DNA of 64,000 nucleotides from Macrothele yani (GCA_039090855.1 CM076997.1:161974709-162038708); one strand, 5' to 3'. Positions 43,136-54,367 are shown, counted from the first letter of the stretch. Translations and numbers: made by a program. The notes: generated by a model not told the origin, from the letters alone.

Positions 43136-44355
43136 CACAGTCGAGTCACATTATTGTGACCGCCTCCTACTTTTGACGTCAACAGAGTGTAATCAATGAA
43201 TGAAGGCACGTATCGTGAGCTGATTGGGAGGGTATGTAAGGTGTGCAGTAGTCAATCTGAAAGCATATCACTCGTTGCTGTTATGGATAAAAGGAGCGAT
43301 TTATCAGATTTTCAAAAAGAGATGATTATCGGCTTTCGGGTAAAGGGTGGCAATATTTCTGAAACAGCACTGTTTGTGATCTGTTCGCGTGATGCTGTGA
43401 CTAAAGTGTATCCGGATTAGAGAAACGGCACCATTGCGAATAAGCGACATGTAAACTGCGGACCACCACGTGCCATTGATTTGAGAGGTGAACGTCAGCT
43501 TCGAAGGTGCGTGAGAGCCGAACGACACGCTACAGTGGTGCAACTCACTGATCGAATGAACCAGGGGGCTACAGGATTTGTGTCTAAAACGACAGTTCAA
43601 CAAACCCTGCTACGTATGAGGCTCCGATGCAGACAGATGGTCAATGCACCTTTGCTAACGAAGGTGCATGGGCAGAAAAGGCTTATTACATTTGCACAGC
43701 AGTATCGGAATTAAACCTTGCTGATTGGTAAAGATTGCGTTCTCCGACGAGTCACGTTTTGTGCTTCATCGAACGGATGGACGTTGGTGTATAAGGCGAG
43801 AAACATCGGAGAACGAACACTCTTCAACCATTGCTGGCAGAACACAAACTGGTGGGGGAAGCGTAATGGTCTGGGGAATGTTTTCGTGGTGTTCTCTGGG
43901 TCCACTAATACCTGTGGAAGGCACTATGGACCGAATGTTTTATGAATACATCCTTGCAGACCACGTACATCCATACATGCTGATTGTCTTCCCTGGGGCG
44001 GATGGAATTTTCCAGCACGATAATGCGACGTGTCAAACAGCTAGAAATGTCAGAGAGCTGTTGGAACAGCACGATGAAGACTTCAAAGTACTTTTCTGGC
44101 CCCCTAAATCCCCAGACATAAACTTAATTGAGCATGTGTGGGACCACCTCGATCGTGTTGTTCTCTCTATGGATCCTCCACCACGCACCCTTCAACAGCT
44201 GTCAGATGCACTGAAGTCAGCATGGCTCTACATACCTGTGAACACCTTCCAGCACATTATTGAGTCACTGCCAGCCCTTCTAACTGCTGTCCTCGCTGCG
44301 CCCGGCGGTTACTCTGGATATTAGCTGGTGGTCACAATAATGTGACTCGACCGTG
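43136..44355 (+). mobile_element. Tc1-like element, well preserved ends
   Basis: 1220 bp between TA dinucleotides (43134-43135, 44356-44357). Inverted ends CACAGTCGAGTCACATTATT and CACGGTCGAGTCACATTATT differ at one site. One transposase pseudogene on the same strand fills it. Confidence 0.93.
43283..44324 (+). pseudogene. Tc1-like transposase (D-36-E spacing), two main lesions
   Basis: The N-terminus reads MDKRSDLSDFQKEMIIGFRV. A TAG at 43418-43420 interrupts the frame, which then continues through RHVNCGPPRAIDLRGERQLR to about 43714. Small deletions around 43712-43730 shift the frame, which then stays open to the stop: IAFSDESRFVLHRTDGRW (first Asp), GGGSVMVWGMFSW, GIFQHDNATCQTARN (second Asp) and SPDINLIEHVWDHLDR (Glu), ending AAPGGYSGY. 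Thirty-six residues separate the last two acids. All catalytic residues survive, so it decayed recently. Confidence 0.88.
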
Positions 44356-44359
44356 TATA

Positions 44360-45220
44360 ATGTATATAGATGCATTCATGTATGTGTGCGTGTTCCTGTG
44401 GTTCAATCGTACATAACAATCTATTCAAATTTACAGAATAATATAAAAAGCCAGGATGTTTTCATCATAGCCTGCTTGTAAACATGTTCTGTAAACATGG
44501 CGTAGCAAATATAAAAACTTCAGTAACAATAAAATGAATTAGATAGAGGTCTGAAGCCTCCGCGCCAGACTGTATTCCGAAGAATAAATTGCATGCATAC
44601 TATCTAAAACTTTCTATGCTTTTTATTCCGCTGTGGACAGGAAAAATCCACACAAGAAACTTTCTCTGCGTTTTATACTTCTATTTTCGTTGTGGATAAG
44701 AAAAAAATTTATTTTGGATATTGGAAAATATCTCTCCAATGTATAACACAGAAACATGAAACCGGAGTTCCGCATATCCTTCATCTCTTTTCTCCGTGAA
44801 TCGTCTGACACGATGAATTTGAATCTTTCGGAATACAGAAATCATTCGCTTAGAGTGTCATGTTTCGTTCGTAACACAGGCAGAAACAATTTTATGTAAG
44901 TCTTTATGAAGAAACGACAGTTCATAACATTGTATTCGGCTTTAGGCAAAACATTTTTACAGTCATCGAGTTATCAAACATTTTATAGAAATTAATGTAG
45001 ACATCTCTTTAAGAAAATGTACGTATGTTTCAGGTTTCGTCTCTTCTTTTGATACCCCGACATGATCAATGGAAATGTATTATTAGTAGTTCTTATAGTT
45101 TTAAGAACTGCTTTCACTTCAAAATTGATAATGCTTTACCAGTGCTCTGTAATGACTACTGACTGATAATGGATTTAGATTAAGTAGCTGATCTAAATAC
45201 GTTTTTAATTTTTCCTACAG
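44360..45220. other. Intron DNA before the fourth exon
   Basis: AT-rich; nothing recognised apart from the acceptor AATTTTTCCTACAG. Confidence 0.4.
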
Positions 45221-45291
45221 TTCCAGGTGGACCGCCAAGGAACATCCACGTAGTCGCTACAGATTCGAGAACAATCCACGTATCATGGGAG
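45221..45291 (+). CDS. Dscam-like: Dscam-like exon: start of the next FNIII domain
   Basis: The 71-bp exon has acceptor TTTTTCCTACAG and donor GGTAAGG. Two bases complete the codon begun at 32080, giving Val, and it ends in phase 0 after a Glu codon, unlike the phase-1 introns upstream. The peptide reads VPGGPPRNIHVVATDSRTIH followed by VSWE: the VPGGPP linker and the B-strand Trp mark the start of an FNIII domain. VPGGPP at this position is common in arthropod Dscam proteins. The rest of the domain lies beyond the window. Confidence 0.85.
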
Positions 45292-45712
45292 GTAAGGTAT
45301 TTTCCTTTTCCTTTAATTTTCACAAGTCTCTCATGACTGATATTTTTACCACCAAGACATCTAGAAACAAAAACACAATCAAGTTCACACATAAAATGAA
45401 TCTTCTTTTAAAAGCCAGTCAACGACCATTTGTTTTGCGTCCAGATAAACAACAACAACCTTCAGATAAGAATTTTACTTGCACTTAATAAAATACCTTC
45501 CATTATATCATTTCTCGATATAACCTATCTTCTGCTAAATATAACATCGGTATAACCTATTTTCCTCTTGGAAACGGAATATCACCCATTTCTTATGCAA
45601 CGTCAAAAGGCAGCATGGTTCCGTAATTCACTTAGCAGGTGTTATTGAATTGAGACAGAAGCACACATGACAGAGAGAGTCTCCTGAAAATGAATTTTCA
45701 GTCCTGTAACTA
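45292..45712. other. Intron start, nothing recognised
   Basis: No feature seen up to the mariner at 45713. Confidence 0.35.
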
Positions 45713-47225
45713 TTGGGTTGGTACGAATGAAATGTCCAGCAAATGACCAGCACACCTGACCGACGAGAACGAAAAATTAGGACAACTTACCGAAGCAAAA
45801 TAATCCCGTTTGGCATCGGCACATAGTTGCCATCTGTCCGGCAAGGCCATGATCCCGAAACGATAAAAGTCTTGTGGCTTTGACCCGAAGAAGTCATCAA
45901 CTGCACGTTGAACCTCGTTGTCTGTCGTGAACTCTTTCCCGGACAGGAAGTGATCCAGGCGACGAAACAGATAATTTTCTGTTGGAGACAAGTCCGGGAA
46001 GTAGGCAGAATGAAGCAGCGCTTAATAGCCCAAGGCATTTAGTGTCAGCATCGCTCGTTGTGCGACATAAGGGCAAGCGTTCTCCTGCAGCAGAAGAACA
46101 CCCTGTCTGTTGACCAAAGCCGGTTGTTTCTGCAGCAATGTTCTGTGCTTCTGGTGTAATTCAGCACAATAACGTTCTGCAATGGCAATGATGGTTTGTC
46201 CACTCTATCCAAGAAACTGTGATGAATTATCCCAACTGTGGACCACCAGACAAAGAGCATCATCTTCTTGGTGTGTAGGGTGGCTTAGGATACCTTCCAG
46301 CAGTATGTGCCTTTCTTAACCATTATGCAAATAGTTTTCGGTTATCATCTTCTCATCGCAGGAGACGATTCGGTGAAGTAGAAGTCGCCGCTCCGGTGGC
46401 GCAGTGGTCTAAGCGATGGCCTCTGATCATTCGTCCGAAAGGGGTCCGGGTTCGAATCCCGGTGAGGCATGGATGTTGTGTTTGCTTTACGGCACTGGCT
46501 CTCTCCCTTCCCTGGAACCAGTGTCCCTAAATTAGGGACGCGCGACTGCTTATAGCCCATTGAGTTGCTCACGGTGGTCGTTAAACCTCAAAAAAAAAAA
46601 AAAAGAAGTAGAAGTCCCTGTTTATGCCTGACAAGCAGTGACGTGCAAACTTCCAAATGTCTAGTCTTGTTGGCAGTTGTTAACTCATGTGGCAGCCACA
46701 TGTCCAGCTCTTTGACCTTACCCAACGCAGCCAAACGCCGAATAACTGTCGTGTGATGGACACCTACCTCTGCTGCTATCTCACGACAGGTTTTTCGGGG
46801 TCCACTTCTACCACACGCAACAGAACATCGTCAGAAACAGCAACAAGTCGGTGACAATGTGCTTCGTTTTGTTGGTCCGTATCTCCCTTTCGAAACTTCA
46901 CAAACCATCGCCGAATGATTTGTTTGTTGGCTGTATTCTCCCCAAACGCTTTATTAACGTTTCGAGCGGCAATTCATGCAGAATGGTCCAGTTTAAATTC
47001 CTACAAGAGGATGACTCTCAAATCTGGCAGCTGCATGTTTTCGTTGAAAGCCACATTACGTCCAAACAAACCTCGCCTGAACCTTGTTGTTTGCACACGT
47101 GCTAGCTATTATTAGTAACTCTGTGACTTAATACCCGCAACACCTTTGGGTGGTTCCATTCCGCTGTGGTGTGAGCCTGTCTCCAGTGCTCGTTCGCGCC
47201 GGACATTTCATTCGCACCAACCCAA
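45713..47225 (-). mobile_element. mariner element, interrupted by a SINE
   Basis: Inverted ends TTGGGTTGGTACGAATGAAA and TTGGGTTGGTGCGAATGAAA differ at one site. A TA lies at the left; the right flank is TG, probably a mutated TA. On the minus strand the transposase includes QGLLLHRIVSCDEKMI (first Asp) near 46350, and HSAYFPDLSPTENYLFRRLD with FLSGKEFTTDNEVQRAVDDF at 46000-45880. It ends LPDRWQLCADAKRDYFA near 45800. Several frame changes are present and a 218-bp SINE sits inside at 46387-46604. Confidence 0.88.
46387..46604 (+). repeat. tRNA-derived SINE (family A), best-preserved copy
   Basis: It has head GCCGCTCCGGTGGCGCAGTG, A box TGGCGCAGTGG and B box GGTTCGAATCC, body to CACGGTGGTCGTTAAACCTC and a 15-nt A tail. 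The 12-bp duplication GAAGTAGAAGTC flanks it exactly (46375-46386 and 46605-46616). Removing it restores the mariner reading frame. This copy is the best reference for the family in this window. Confidence 0.95.
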
Positions 47226-47501
47226 TGAATTAGAAACTGTGAAAGGCGCCACTTGTCGTCGTAAGCAGAAACTAATATTTGCTCTGATTTCTGAATTATA
47301 ACTCTTACGTGCTGTTAAACAGGTATAGACCCTGCAGCCAGTCTCCGGACTCTGTCTAAGCATTCTTGAAAAAGATTTATTCCAGTAATGATTTGCTAGA
47401 TAATAAATAGATAGGGCACGCCAAATGTAACTAAATTTTTCTTATCCGAATATAAGCTTTCCAGAGCTTTTGATAAAAAGGAAAGAATGCATTCAAACAT
47501 A

Positions 47502-49012
47502 CAGGCAAATACAAACATCCAAAACATTATGAACGCCTACATAAAAAATGTTGGTCCTCCACGTGCTGGCAAAGCTGATCTTGCTAAACGAGGCATGGAT
47601 GTTAGAAGATTTCTGAAGCTCTCTTGTGGTATCTGGTACCAACACATTACCAGTAAATCTTTTAACTCTTGTAAGTTACAGATTTGCTGTTCCAACACAA
47701 ACCACAGATGCTCGATTGGATTTATATCTGGGAAATGCGGAGGCCAGTGCAACACCTGAAAGTCTTCATGTTCTGTGAACCATTCTGGATAAATTACGGA
47801 TAGTGTGGCATGCCTCATTACCTGCTGAAAGAAAGCACTGCTAGAGGGAAACAACTTCGCTTTGAAATGATATACCTACTCTGCATTGATGTTTGGGTGA
47901 GTGGTAGACGCCATAGTTTCCTGCACATGAATGACTAAATCCAGGGTTCCCATTGCGCAAAGCAATAAACTTCCTCCACCGGCTTGTTTTCTTTCCTTCC
48001 CACGTGCATCCTAGTGTTAAAACGTCCCCAGGTAGCCGATGCACATCTATCCGGCCGTCCACATGGTTCAACAGGAAAATAAATTTATCGACCATGAGGA
48101 CCTTCTTCCAACAATTCGAGGTCCAGAGTTGATGCTCTTTTGCCAATTGTAGAAGCTTTTGACAGTGAAGAGAGTTTAGCATGGACACTCGAAATAGCAA
48201 ACATTCGGAACGGTGTGTGCTGTGAAACATTACTCCCGTCACCAGAATTCAGATCACCGGCCGGTTCCGCTTCAGTGTTCCTTCTGTTGCCTTATACGCC
48301 TTCGCTCACCTCTAGCATCGATGAGCCGTGGTCGGTTTACACCTTGCCAGCGGATCGTGGATATTCCCTCCCAGGATCACTTTATGAAGTCTTCATTAAT
48401 ACGGACCACTTTATGAAGTATTCACCAATGCGGACCACTTTATGAAGTCTTCATCAATACGGACCACTTTATGAAGTCTTCATCAATACGGACCATTTTG
48501 TGAAGTCTTCGTCAATACGGACCACTTTATGAAGTATTCACCAATGCGGACCACTTTATGAAGTCTTCATCAATACGGACCACTTTATGAAGTCTTCATC
48601 AATACGGACCATTTTGTGAAGTCTTCGTCAATACGGACCACTTTAAGAAGGCTTCGTCAATACGGACCTCTTTATGAAGTCTTCATCAATACGGACCACT
48701 TTATGAAGTCTTCATAAATACCGACCACTTTATGAAGATATTAACCACAGCTGATCGTCAGCATCCCACAAACCTTGCCGTTTCGTAAATTCTCTGACCC
48801 AGTTGTCTGGACATTACAATTTGGCCTTTGTCAAACTCGCTGTCAAGTCCGCTGCCTTTCCCATCTGAAGAACAAGGATAAGACTGATTACCAAAGCTCA
48901 GGATCTGGTGCTGTTTATACCATTTCATGAACTTCACATGCGTCGTCTTTTACCTGCAGTTGTTTCGATTTGCATAAAAATGCGTTTGTCATAATGTTCT
49001 GGCTCTTCCGTG
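47502..49012 (-). mobile_element. Tc1-like element, inactive, with internal minisatellite
   Basis: The ends share CATTATGA(A/C) and GCATTTTTAT-like text, the right end being CACGGAAGAGCCAGAACATT on the minus strand. The transposase on the minus strand shows EHQLWTSNCWKKVLMVDKFI, LLNHVDGRIDVHRLPGD and then HWPPHFPDINPIEHLWFVLE (Glu), ending LPARGGPTFFM. The Asp of the usual WSDESKF block survives as VDKF. A 29-bp tandem array (48376-48737) interrupts its N-terminal coding part. Confidence 0.78.
48376..48737 (+). repeat. 29-bp tandem array inside a Tc1 element
   Basis: About twelve units of 29 bp with the core CGGACCACTTTATGAAGTCT differ by a few substitutions; a sub-block of three units is itself repeated. 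The unit length is not a multiple of three, so it breaks the transposase frame. Confidence 0.93.
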
Positions 49013-49013
49013 T

Positions 49014-49985
49014 ATAGTATATGAGTTTATAGTCGACAATGGGTGATTTTACAATATAAAAGAAAACTTTGAAATAGCAAATGCATCATTTTTTCTAATC
49101 AGATGATATTTAGTAGAAATATTATTAGATAGCGAATACTTATCAAGAATTCAATGTCTGGTAAGTGAGAAACAGAAAATACATATCCTACCGTACATTT
49201 AATGAGAGAGGAAATGTATAGTTAAGATAATAGTAGCGCTGAAGGTTAATGATTTAAATTGTCTCATCTTGTATCGTAAAAGAATCAACTTCAAATTGAA
49301 TGTCGCTGCTATTTTATTTTACACAAGAATAGAGTATACTTGGTTAATCTTGCTTTCCTCTTCCGTGTTTCATACACCTAAAGTACTGAACGAAATTCTC
49401 TTTTTTAATAAGCGGTCCGCTTCAACGTGATGGTGATTTTATGGAGTTTGCCTTTTTTCTCTGAACCTTCTGAAACACAGGAGGACTGCTGTCTTGTTAC
49501 ACTGCTAACCAATTGCGACTAAATTTTGATGTGGTTTCGTGGTCATGGAAGACAGTGATGTCTCGTTAATTATTGATTATCGCTCCTTTACTTATGCACA
49601 GATGCTCGAAAATGGAAACGATTGATTCGTCGATTCTGCTTGGTGTTTGGCTCTGGAGGCACAAATAAATCAACAACAAACGTACATTATATTATTACTA
49701 CCTCAGTCACTGAGTACTCGCAGCAAAACTCGAGCTTTCCTCAGAGATGGAATTGTTGAAAATATTATAACACGGACCCACCGATATATCTGTAGGCAGG
49801 TTTATTTTCTCAGAATGCAAGTCTAGGAACAGACTACATTTAACAGAAACATCTACAAGCGGTGGACAATGCGATGGAAACACCTGCTATAAAAGTACTA
49901 CTATTTTTAATAGCTCACTCATTGTACATGAACATGCAGTGACGACTCATCAGCGTTTTTTGAAGGTAGTTTTGCAAAGGGCCAA
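49014..49985. other. AT-rich intron DNA, nothing recognised
   Basis: No supported feature. Confidence 0.35.
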
Positions 49986-50171
49986 GGGTAAAAGCAGTAG
50001 TTTTTACGGTGGTGATTAAAATCATTGTCCTAAGACGAAATGACAGACCAGTCTGAACTCCATAGATGGGGTTTACAAGCAGTAGTATCTACGGTGGTGA
50101 TAAAAAGCATCGTCCTAAGACGAAATGACAAAGCAGTCTGAACTCCAAAGATGGAAAATTGTTGGTGACCA

Positions 50172-50209
50172 GCAGTTTCAGTCACCGAGGTATCGGTGAC
50201 TGAAACTGC
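50172..50209. repeat. Hairpin with 17-bp perfect arms
   Basis: GCAGTTTCAGTCACCGA and its exact reverse complement flank GGTA. The right arm overlaps the start of recognisable Tc1 coding text (VTETAN), so an inverted duplication of that text replaced the original upstream part. Confidence 0.92.
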
Positions 50210-50318
50210 AAATTTATTGAATGTATCCAAAGCCATTGTATCGAAGATCATGACTACACTCACCAAGTCTGGAAAAGCAACATTCGATAGGATGAATTGT
50301 GAAAGGAAGTCGAGGATG

Positions 50319-50468
50319 GTGCGAAAACCCAAGTTTATCCGCGACGGTCATGGAATCCGTGTCCCCTCAGTCCGGAGTAAGTCGCTCTCCCAACTGAGCA
50401 ACGCGGACAGAATGTCTCGCTGCAGATTTGTCGTCTTAACAGATATTTTCACCTCTGTGGTACGTCAC
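50319..50468 (-). mobile_element. Solo LTR with embedded tRNA-like sequence
   Basis: A 150-bp unit homologous to the LTRs of 28941-29538 lies between two copies of GATGG (50314-50318 and 50469-50473). Deleting it with one copy restores the Tc1 reading frame (RKSRM to AERDHW). The tRNA-like core on the minus strand has acceptor strands GTCCGCG and CGCGGAT, all seven positions pairing with one G-U. Its A box is TTGCTCAGTTGG. Confidence 0.88.
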
Positions 50469-51204
50469 GATGGCTGAAAGAGACCACTGGGCTATGAAAC
50501 GGATTGCAGCTGGATCATTTAAAACTGCCGAAGCAAACATAACTGCAGAAATTAATATGAGTCTCAGCAATTCAGTATGAAGCAAAACAGCTCACCAGGA
50601 ACTTCATAATGCTGATGGCAGAGCCACTACTGCCATGTCGCTCGTTTCTGATGCTAATACAGCAATGAGAATATAGTGGTATCACGAGCACAAAACCATG
50701 GCACTGTATAATTGTAAAGATGTCATTTGGTTTGATGAATTAGCGTTCATACCTTTTCCAACATCGGGGAGAGCTTATATTTAGCGAATGCCGGAGAAAA
50801 CGAGTTCGCGAAATGAGAACCTCTTAATCTAATTGTAAGTGAGAGAACGAGAGCCGAAATAGTTGGTGTCTGTGACGAAATCCAGCACGAAGCATAATTC
50901 TCGAAATCAAAGCAATGTGTCCTAGCGTATTTGTTTTTTCCATTAAAAGATAAGCACGGGCGGCTTGCGATTATGTCAACGGAAATAATATTAAAAGATT
51001 TAATCAACGAATCAGGGTCAGTTTTCTAGACATCAGATTTTCTGAACTGATGAATAGCCTATGTCGAGAGAGTAGCTGAAATGTCCGCTCATTCAGAAAA
51101 AATTCGAAAAGGGAGAGGTTTCCGCCAGCAGTGCAGATACCCATACAGCACAAGTTAGGAAATTCATTAGAGCAATTGTTTCCAAAACAAAATCAGCCCC
51201 TACT

Positions 51205-52056
51205 TTAATACCTTGAGAGAGCGTTGACTGATTTATTTATTTTTTTATATTTTGCTGTTTTTCTTTTCATTTTGTTCAGATATCTTTTTGTTCTGGATAC
51301 TAAGCAAGTGCTTGCTTCCTCTTCAGATTTTGTGTTCAGGAGATTTAAGAGGGATAACTTGAAGAGAGGCCTGATGACATGTTTGGCAGTTTCGATATTG
51401 TGTTTTTCTACCCCTCCGTCCTTATACAGAAAGTGTTAAGTACCCCGATAAAGTTAAAGAGTGTGCTCTAATTAAACTTCCAATATGGGTTGTTTTTTAG
51501 TTGTAAGTACTATTTGTCGTTGCATCTTTTTACTTTGACGACATGTCTGTAGTATAGGTAGTCTCTACTTATGTGGCTACACCGGCAGCAGGAAAAAGGT
51601 GAACAAGATAGACAAAATGAGACACCCCTGTGTATAAAGGTGAGAGATAAAGACCGAGAAATTATTCGAGCTATAGCTCACGTCCTATGTTTTCTGCCTT
51701 AACTGTTAAACTAGAGTAGTCAGAATGTTCAACAGCTTGTTTTGTAGGTGTCAAGTGCCTTGATAGGGAGTTAGACGTCCCATCATTTTTTTATCACAGC
51801 TGAAACAAGCGACTATTCATCAAACACATTCTACGAATAACGCATAAGTCAATTTTTATTGTCTTAGTGCTTTTGTAGCTAAGAACCGATAGGCTAGTTA
51901 TTGAAGTAAAATGTTAGATTAAAGCATTTAGTTGTTTATAATAATAAATATTTAACCAAAGCAGCATTACAAGGTAACCACGATATTTCCAAAGACCTCT
52001 GCTGACTCATTTAGAGAAATCTGCTACATTTTGGGTCTGGTCAAAACCTTTAATTA
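51205..52056. other. Intron DNA, nothing recognised
   Basis: Nothing named, but AGTTGTAAGTACTA with TGCATCTTTTTACT (about 51499-51536) recurs inverted at about 54220-54260, on the other side of the Tc1 element. Confidence 0.4.
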
Positions 52057-52303
52057 CACTGGGTGCAAATATTAAGGACGAGACGGTTTTTCAAATGTAA
52101 CATAGTGCAGAAGTGCTCCACATCGACTCAAATCATACCATAAGATCCCCAAGATGTAGGAATATGGGACAAGTGAGAAAAAACGTCTAAACAAGGAAAC
52201 CAAAGGATACAAAGGGATTTTATTGAAAAGGTAGCTTCGAGAACAACTGGACAGAAGACAGAAACGTCATTGTGACAGGCGGCTTCCAAGAAACATCCAG
52301 TCT

Positions 52304-53346
52304 TTAGTAGGGGATATGATCACCCCTGACTGCTTTGCAGGATTTACAACGTCTGTCCATGCGGAGGACGAGGTTGTCAAGGAGCTGTTGAGGCATCGTG
52401 GCCCATTCCTCTTGTAGCGCCAATCGCAGCTGCGCAATCGCTGCTGGCGTCTGGTGACGTGCTACCAAGCGTCTCCCGAGAAGGTCCCACACGTGTTCAA
52501 TTTCATTTAGGTCCGGGGACCTTGCGGGCCAATGCATGCGCTTACTATCTTCACTCTCCAACAGCTCTGCGACAGCCACTGTACGATGAGGTGTAGCGTT
52601 GTCGTCCATGAAGAGGAACTCAGTTCCCACAGCACCTATAAACAGACGCCCGTGAGGCAGGAGAACCTCGGTACAATAGCGTACACCAGTGACTGAACAC
52701 CCTTGGAAGATGTGGAGGCAGTACCGCTACCAAGCTTGATACCGCCCCAAACGAGAACTCCGCCGCCTCCAAGCCGATCCTTTTCGATGATGTTGGAGGT
52801 GTGATTGCGTGTTCCCTGCTCTCTCCAGATGTGTATACGTCCAGAATCGCTCGTCAGACTAAATCGGCTCTCATCCGTAAGGAGAACTCGACCCCATTGC
52901 CTATGTATGCAGTTCTGGTGTTCCTGGCACCACAGAAACCGTCGTTTCCGATTAGCAGGCGTTAATGGCACACACCGTACTAGACGTCGTGCAAATAGAC
53001 CACCTTTGTGCAGCCTCCTGGCCACGATAAAACACGATAACGGACGTCCAGTTGTCTGTTGCATGTGCCTTGCGATTTCTCCCGCTGACTGCCGTCTGTC
53101 TCTTCTTGCCTGTAGGAAAATATACCTGTCGTCCGCCGCCGTGGTTGCTCGTAGACGACCACTGCTACACTCTCGGACAGCTGTTCCTGTCGGTTGAAAT
53201 GCTTTCCAAACTCGTTAAACGATGCTGTGAGCGATCCCGAACTCCTCGGCCACACTAGTCACACTTCGACCTTCTTCCAACTTCCCATTAAGGCGACCTC
53301 GGGTAAAGTCATCCAGATGTCGTCTACTTGATTGTCTGTTGGTCAT
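52304..53346 (-). pseudogene. Tc1-like transposase, broken
   Basis: The N-terminus reads MTNRQSSRRHLDDFTRGRLN and GRSVTSVAEEFGIAHSIV, then frames shift. Later blocks are RPLSCFIVARRLHKGGLFAR, VLLTDESRFSLTSDSGRIHI (first Asp) and GGGGVLVWGGI. After another shift come LFMDDNATPHRTVAVAELLE (second Asp) and SPDLNEIEHVWDLLGRRL (Glu), ending VRGDHIPY. Thirty-four residues separate the last two acids. All three acids survive but at least three frame changes disable it. Confidence 0.88.
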
Positions 53347-53639
53347 ATCACACGGTGGCAGCAACTCGACGTCGTTCAAACCGATGTACACCGTGCAATA
53401 GCTTTCACCGAATACCTGAGCGTATTTGTCATTTTCTTGTAGGATTTCCGTCCACAGTAAGTAGAGTTTAGGTCCCAGCCACCTACAGCGCAATCGCCTT
53501 TTGGGCAGGACACAGAAACGGAAGGAATGAGAGCAAGCCTAGCGACTTTGACAGAACAGTTTGTAGTGAGATTAGAGTACAGTAGAGGGCGCCACCGTAC
53601 AAGTACGATGCTGCACATAGAGGGGTGAGAGAATTTTAA

Positions 53640-53817
53640 GGGGGAGGGGCATAGGAAAGTATACCCATTTAACCAGTGGGTCCAGCTCGTCCAATGCGCG
53701 GCGGATATTCAGCGATTGTTAGTAAATCACACCATCTCTGAAAGATCAGCCCAGGCTTGAACCTGAGGACCTTGCATCGATAGTCTGACTCGCTAACCCC
53801 TACGCCATCCGCGGCTT
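53640..53817 (-). repeat. tRNA-like SINE (family G relative)
   Basis: The minus strand shows CCGCGGATGGCGTAGGGGTT, CAAGGTCCTCAGGTTCAAGC (B-box region) and a tail. It resembles the head of the duplicated repeat at 30893-31520, and lies inside the Tc1-like element. Confidence 0.65.
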
Positions 53818-54367
53818 GAATTGCTCAGCGTACACCGCCTGTGTGCTTTATACAATTCCGACACTCCCTCCTCCCTCTACGTCATGCTGCATATATGCGC
53901 ATGCCCTACCGTACCGGACCCTAGTCTATCTCCTGAGTGGTCTTTCCGTTCGTTCTGCCTGCTCGTTCCGCTGTTATGCTAATTTCTCCTCTTCGTCCTT
54001 AATTTTTGCACACCAGTGTATTTCAGCTTCCGAGCTCGCTGGTATAAGCAAATTAAGACACTCCCAATTTAAACCTTTCTATTAGCTGGACTCTTCTTTG
54101 TCTTTCGTACGACCGGATTTTTAATACCAACATATTAACCTTATTCCCGCAACCTGTCTAAGATACATCGATATTTTTTTTGTTTTTGGCTGATGGAAAA
54201 GTAGCACTTCATCTGAATGATAAGTAAAAAGATGCAACCATAATTAGTACTTACAACTCTCACAAGGGTATTCGATTAACCATGGAATGTGAGATTAATG
54301 GCTTGCTAACATAACTGAGCGTTTTGGTTGAAATAATCATACTGGAACAGTACGCATACAAATATAC

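Larger units (their letters stand above)
49996..51200 (+). mobile_element. Tc1-like remnant, N-terminus duplicated, solo LTR inside
   Basis: A segment of about 74 bp holding ATGACA(G/A)ACCAGTCTGAA is duplicated (about 50000-50070 and 50090-50150). Transposase text follows: VTETANLLNVSKAIVSKIMT, KATFDRMNCERKSRM, then, after the LTR insertion, AERDHWAMKRIAAGSFKTAE. Further on come HQELHNADGRATTAMSLVSD and HKTMALYNCKDVIWFDE, the first Asp block. The C-terminal part is not recognisable. Ends not found. Confidence 0.72.
52057..54018 (-). mobile_element. Tc1-like element (DD34E) enlarged by a SINE-like insert
   Basis: Ends CACTGGGTGCAAATATTAAG and, inverted at 54018, CACTGGTGTGCAAAAATTAA lie next to TA. 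At 1.96 kb it is longer than usual because material including a tRNA-like SINE (53640-53817) lies between the right end and the transposase start. Confidence 0.85.

Noticed and set aside
46387..46460. Functional tRNA gene from A and B boxes
   Set aside because: It is the head of a SINE with target duplication and A tail, present in seven copies.
48376..48737. 29-bp repeats of CRISPR-like length
   Set aside because: No spacers; head-to-tail minisatellite inside a Tc1-like element.
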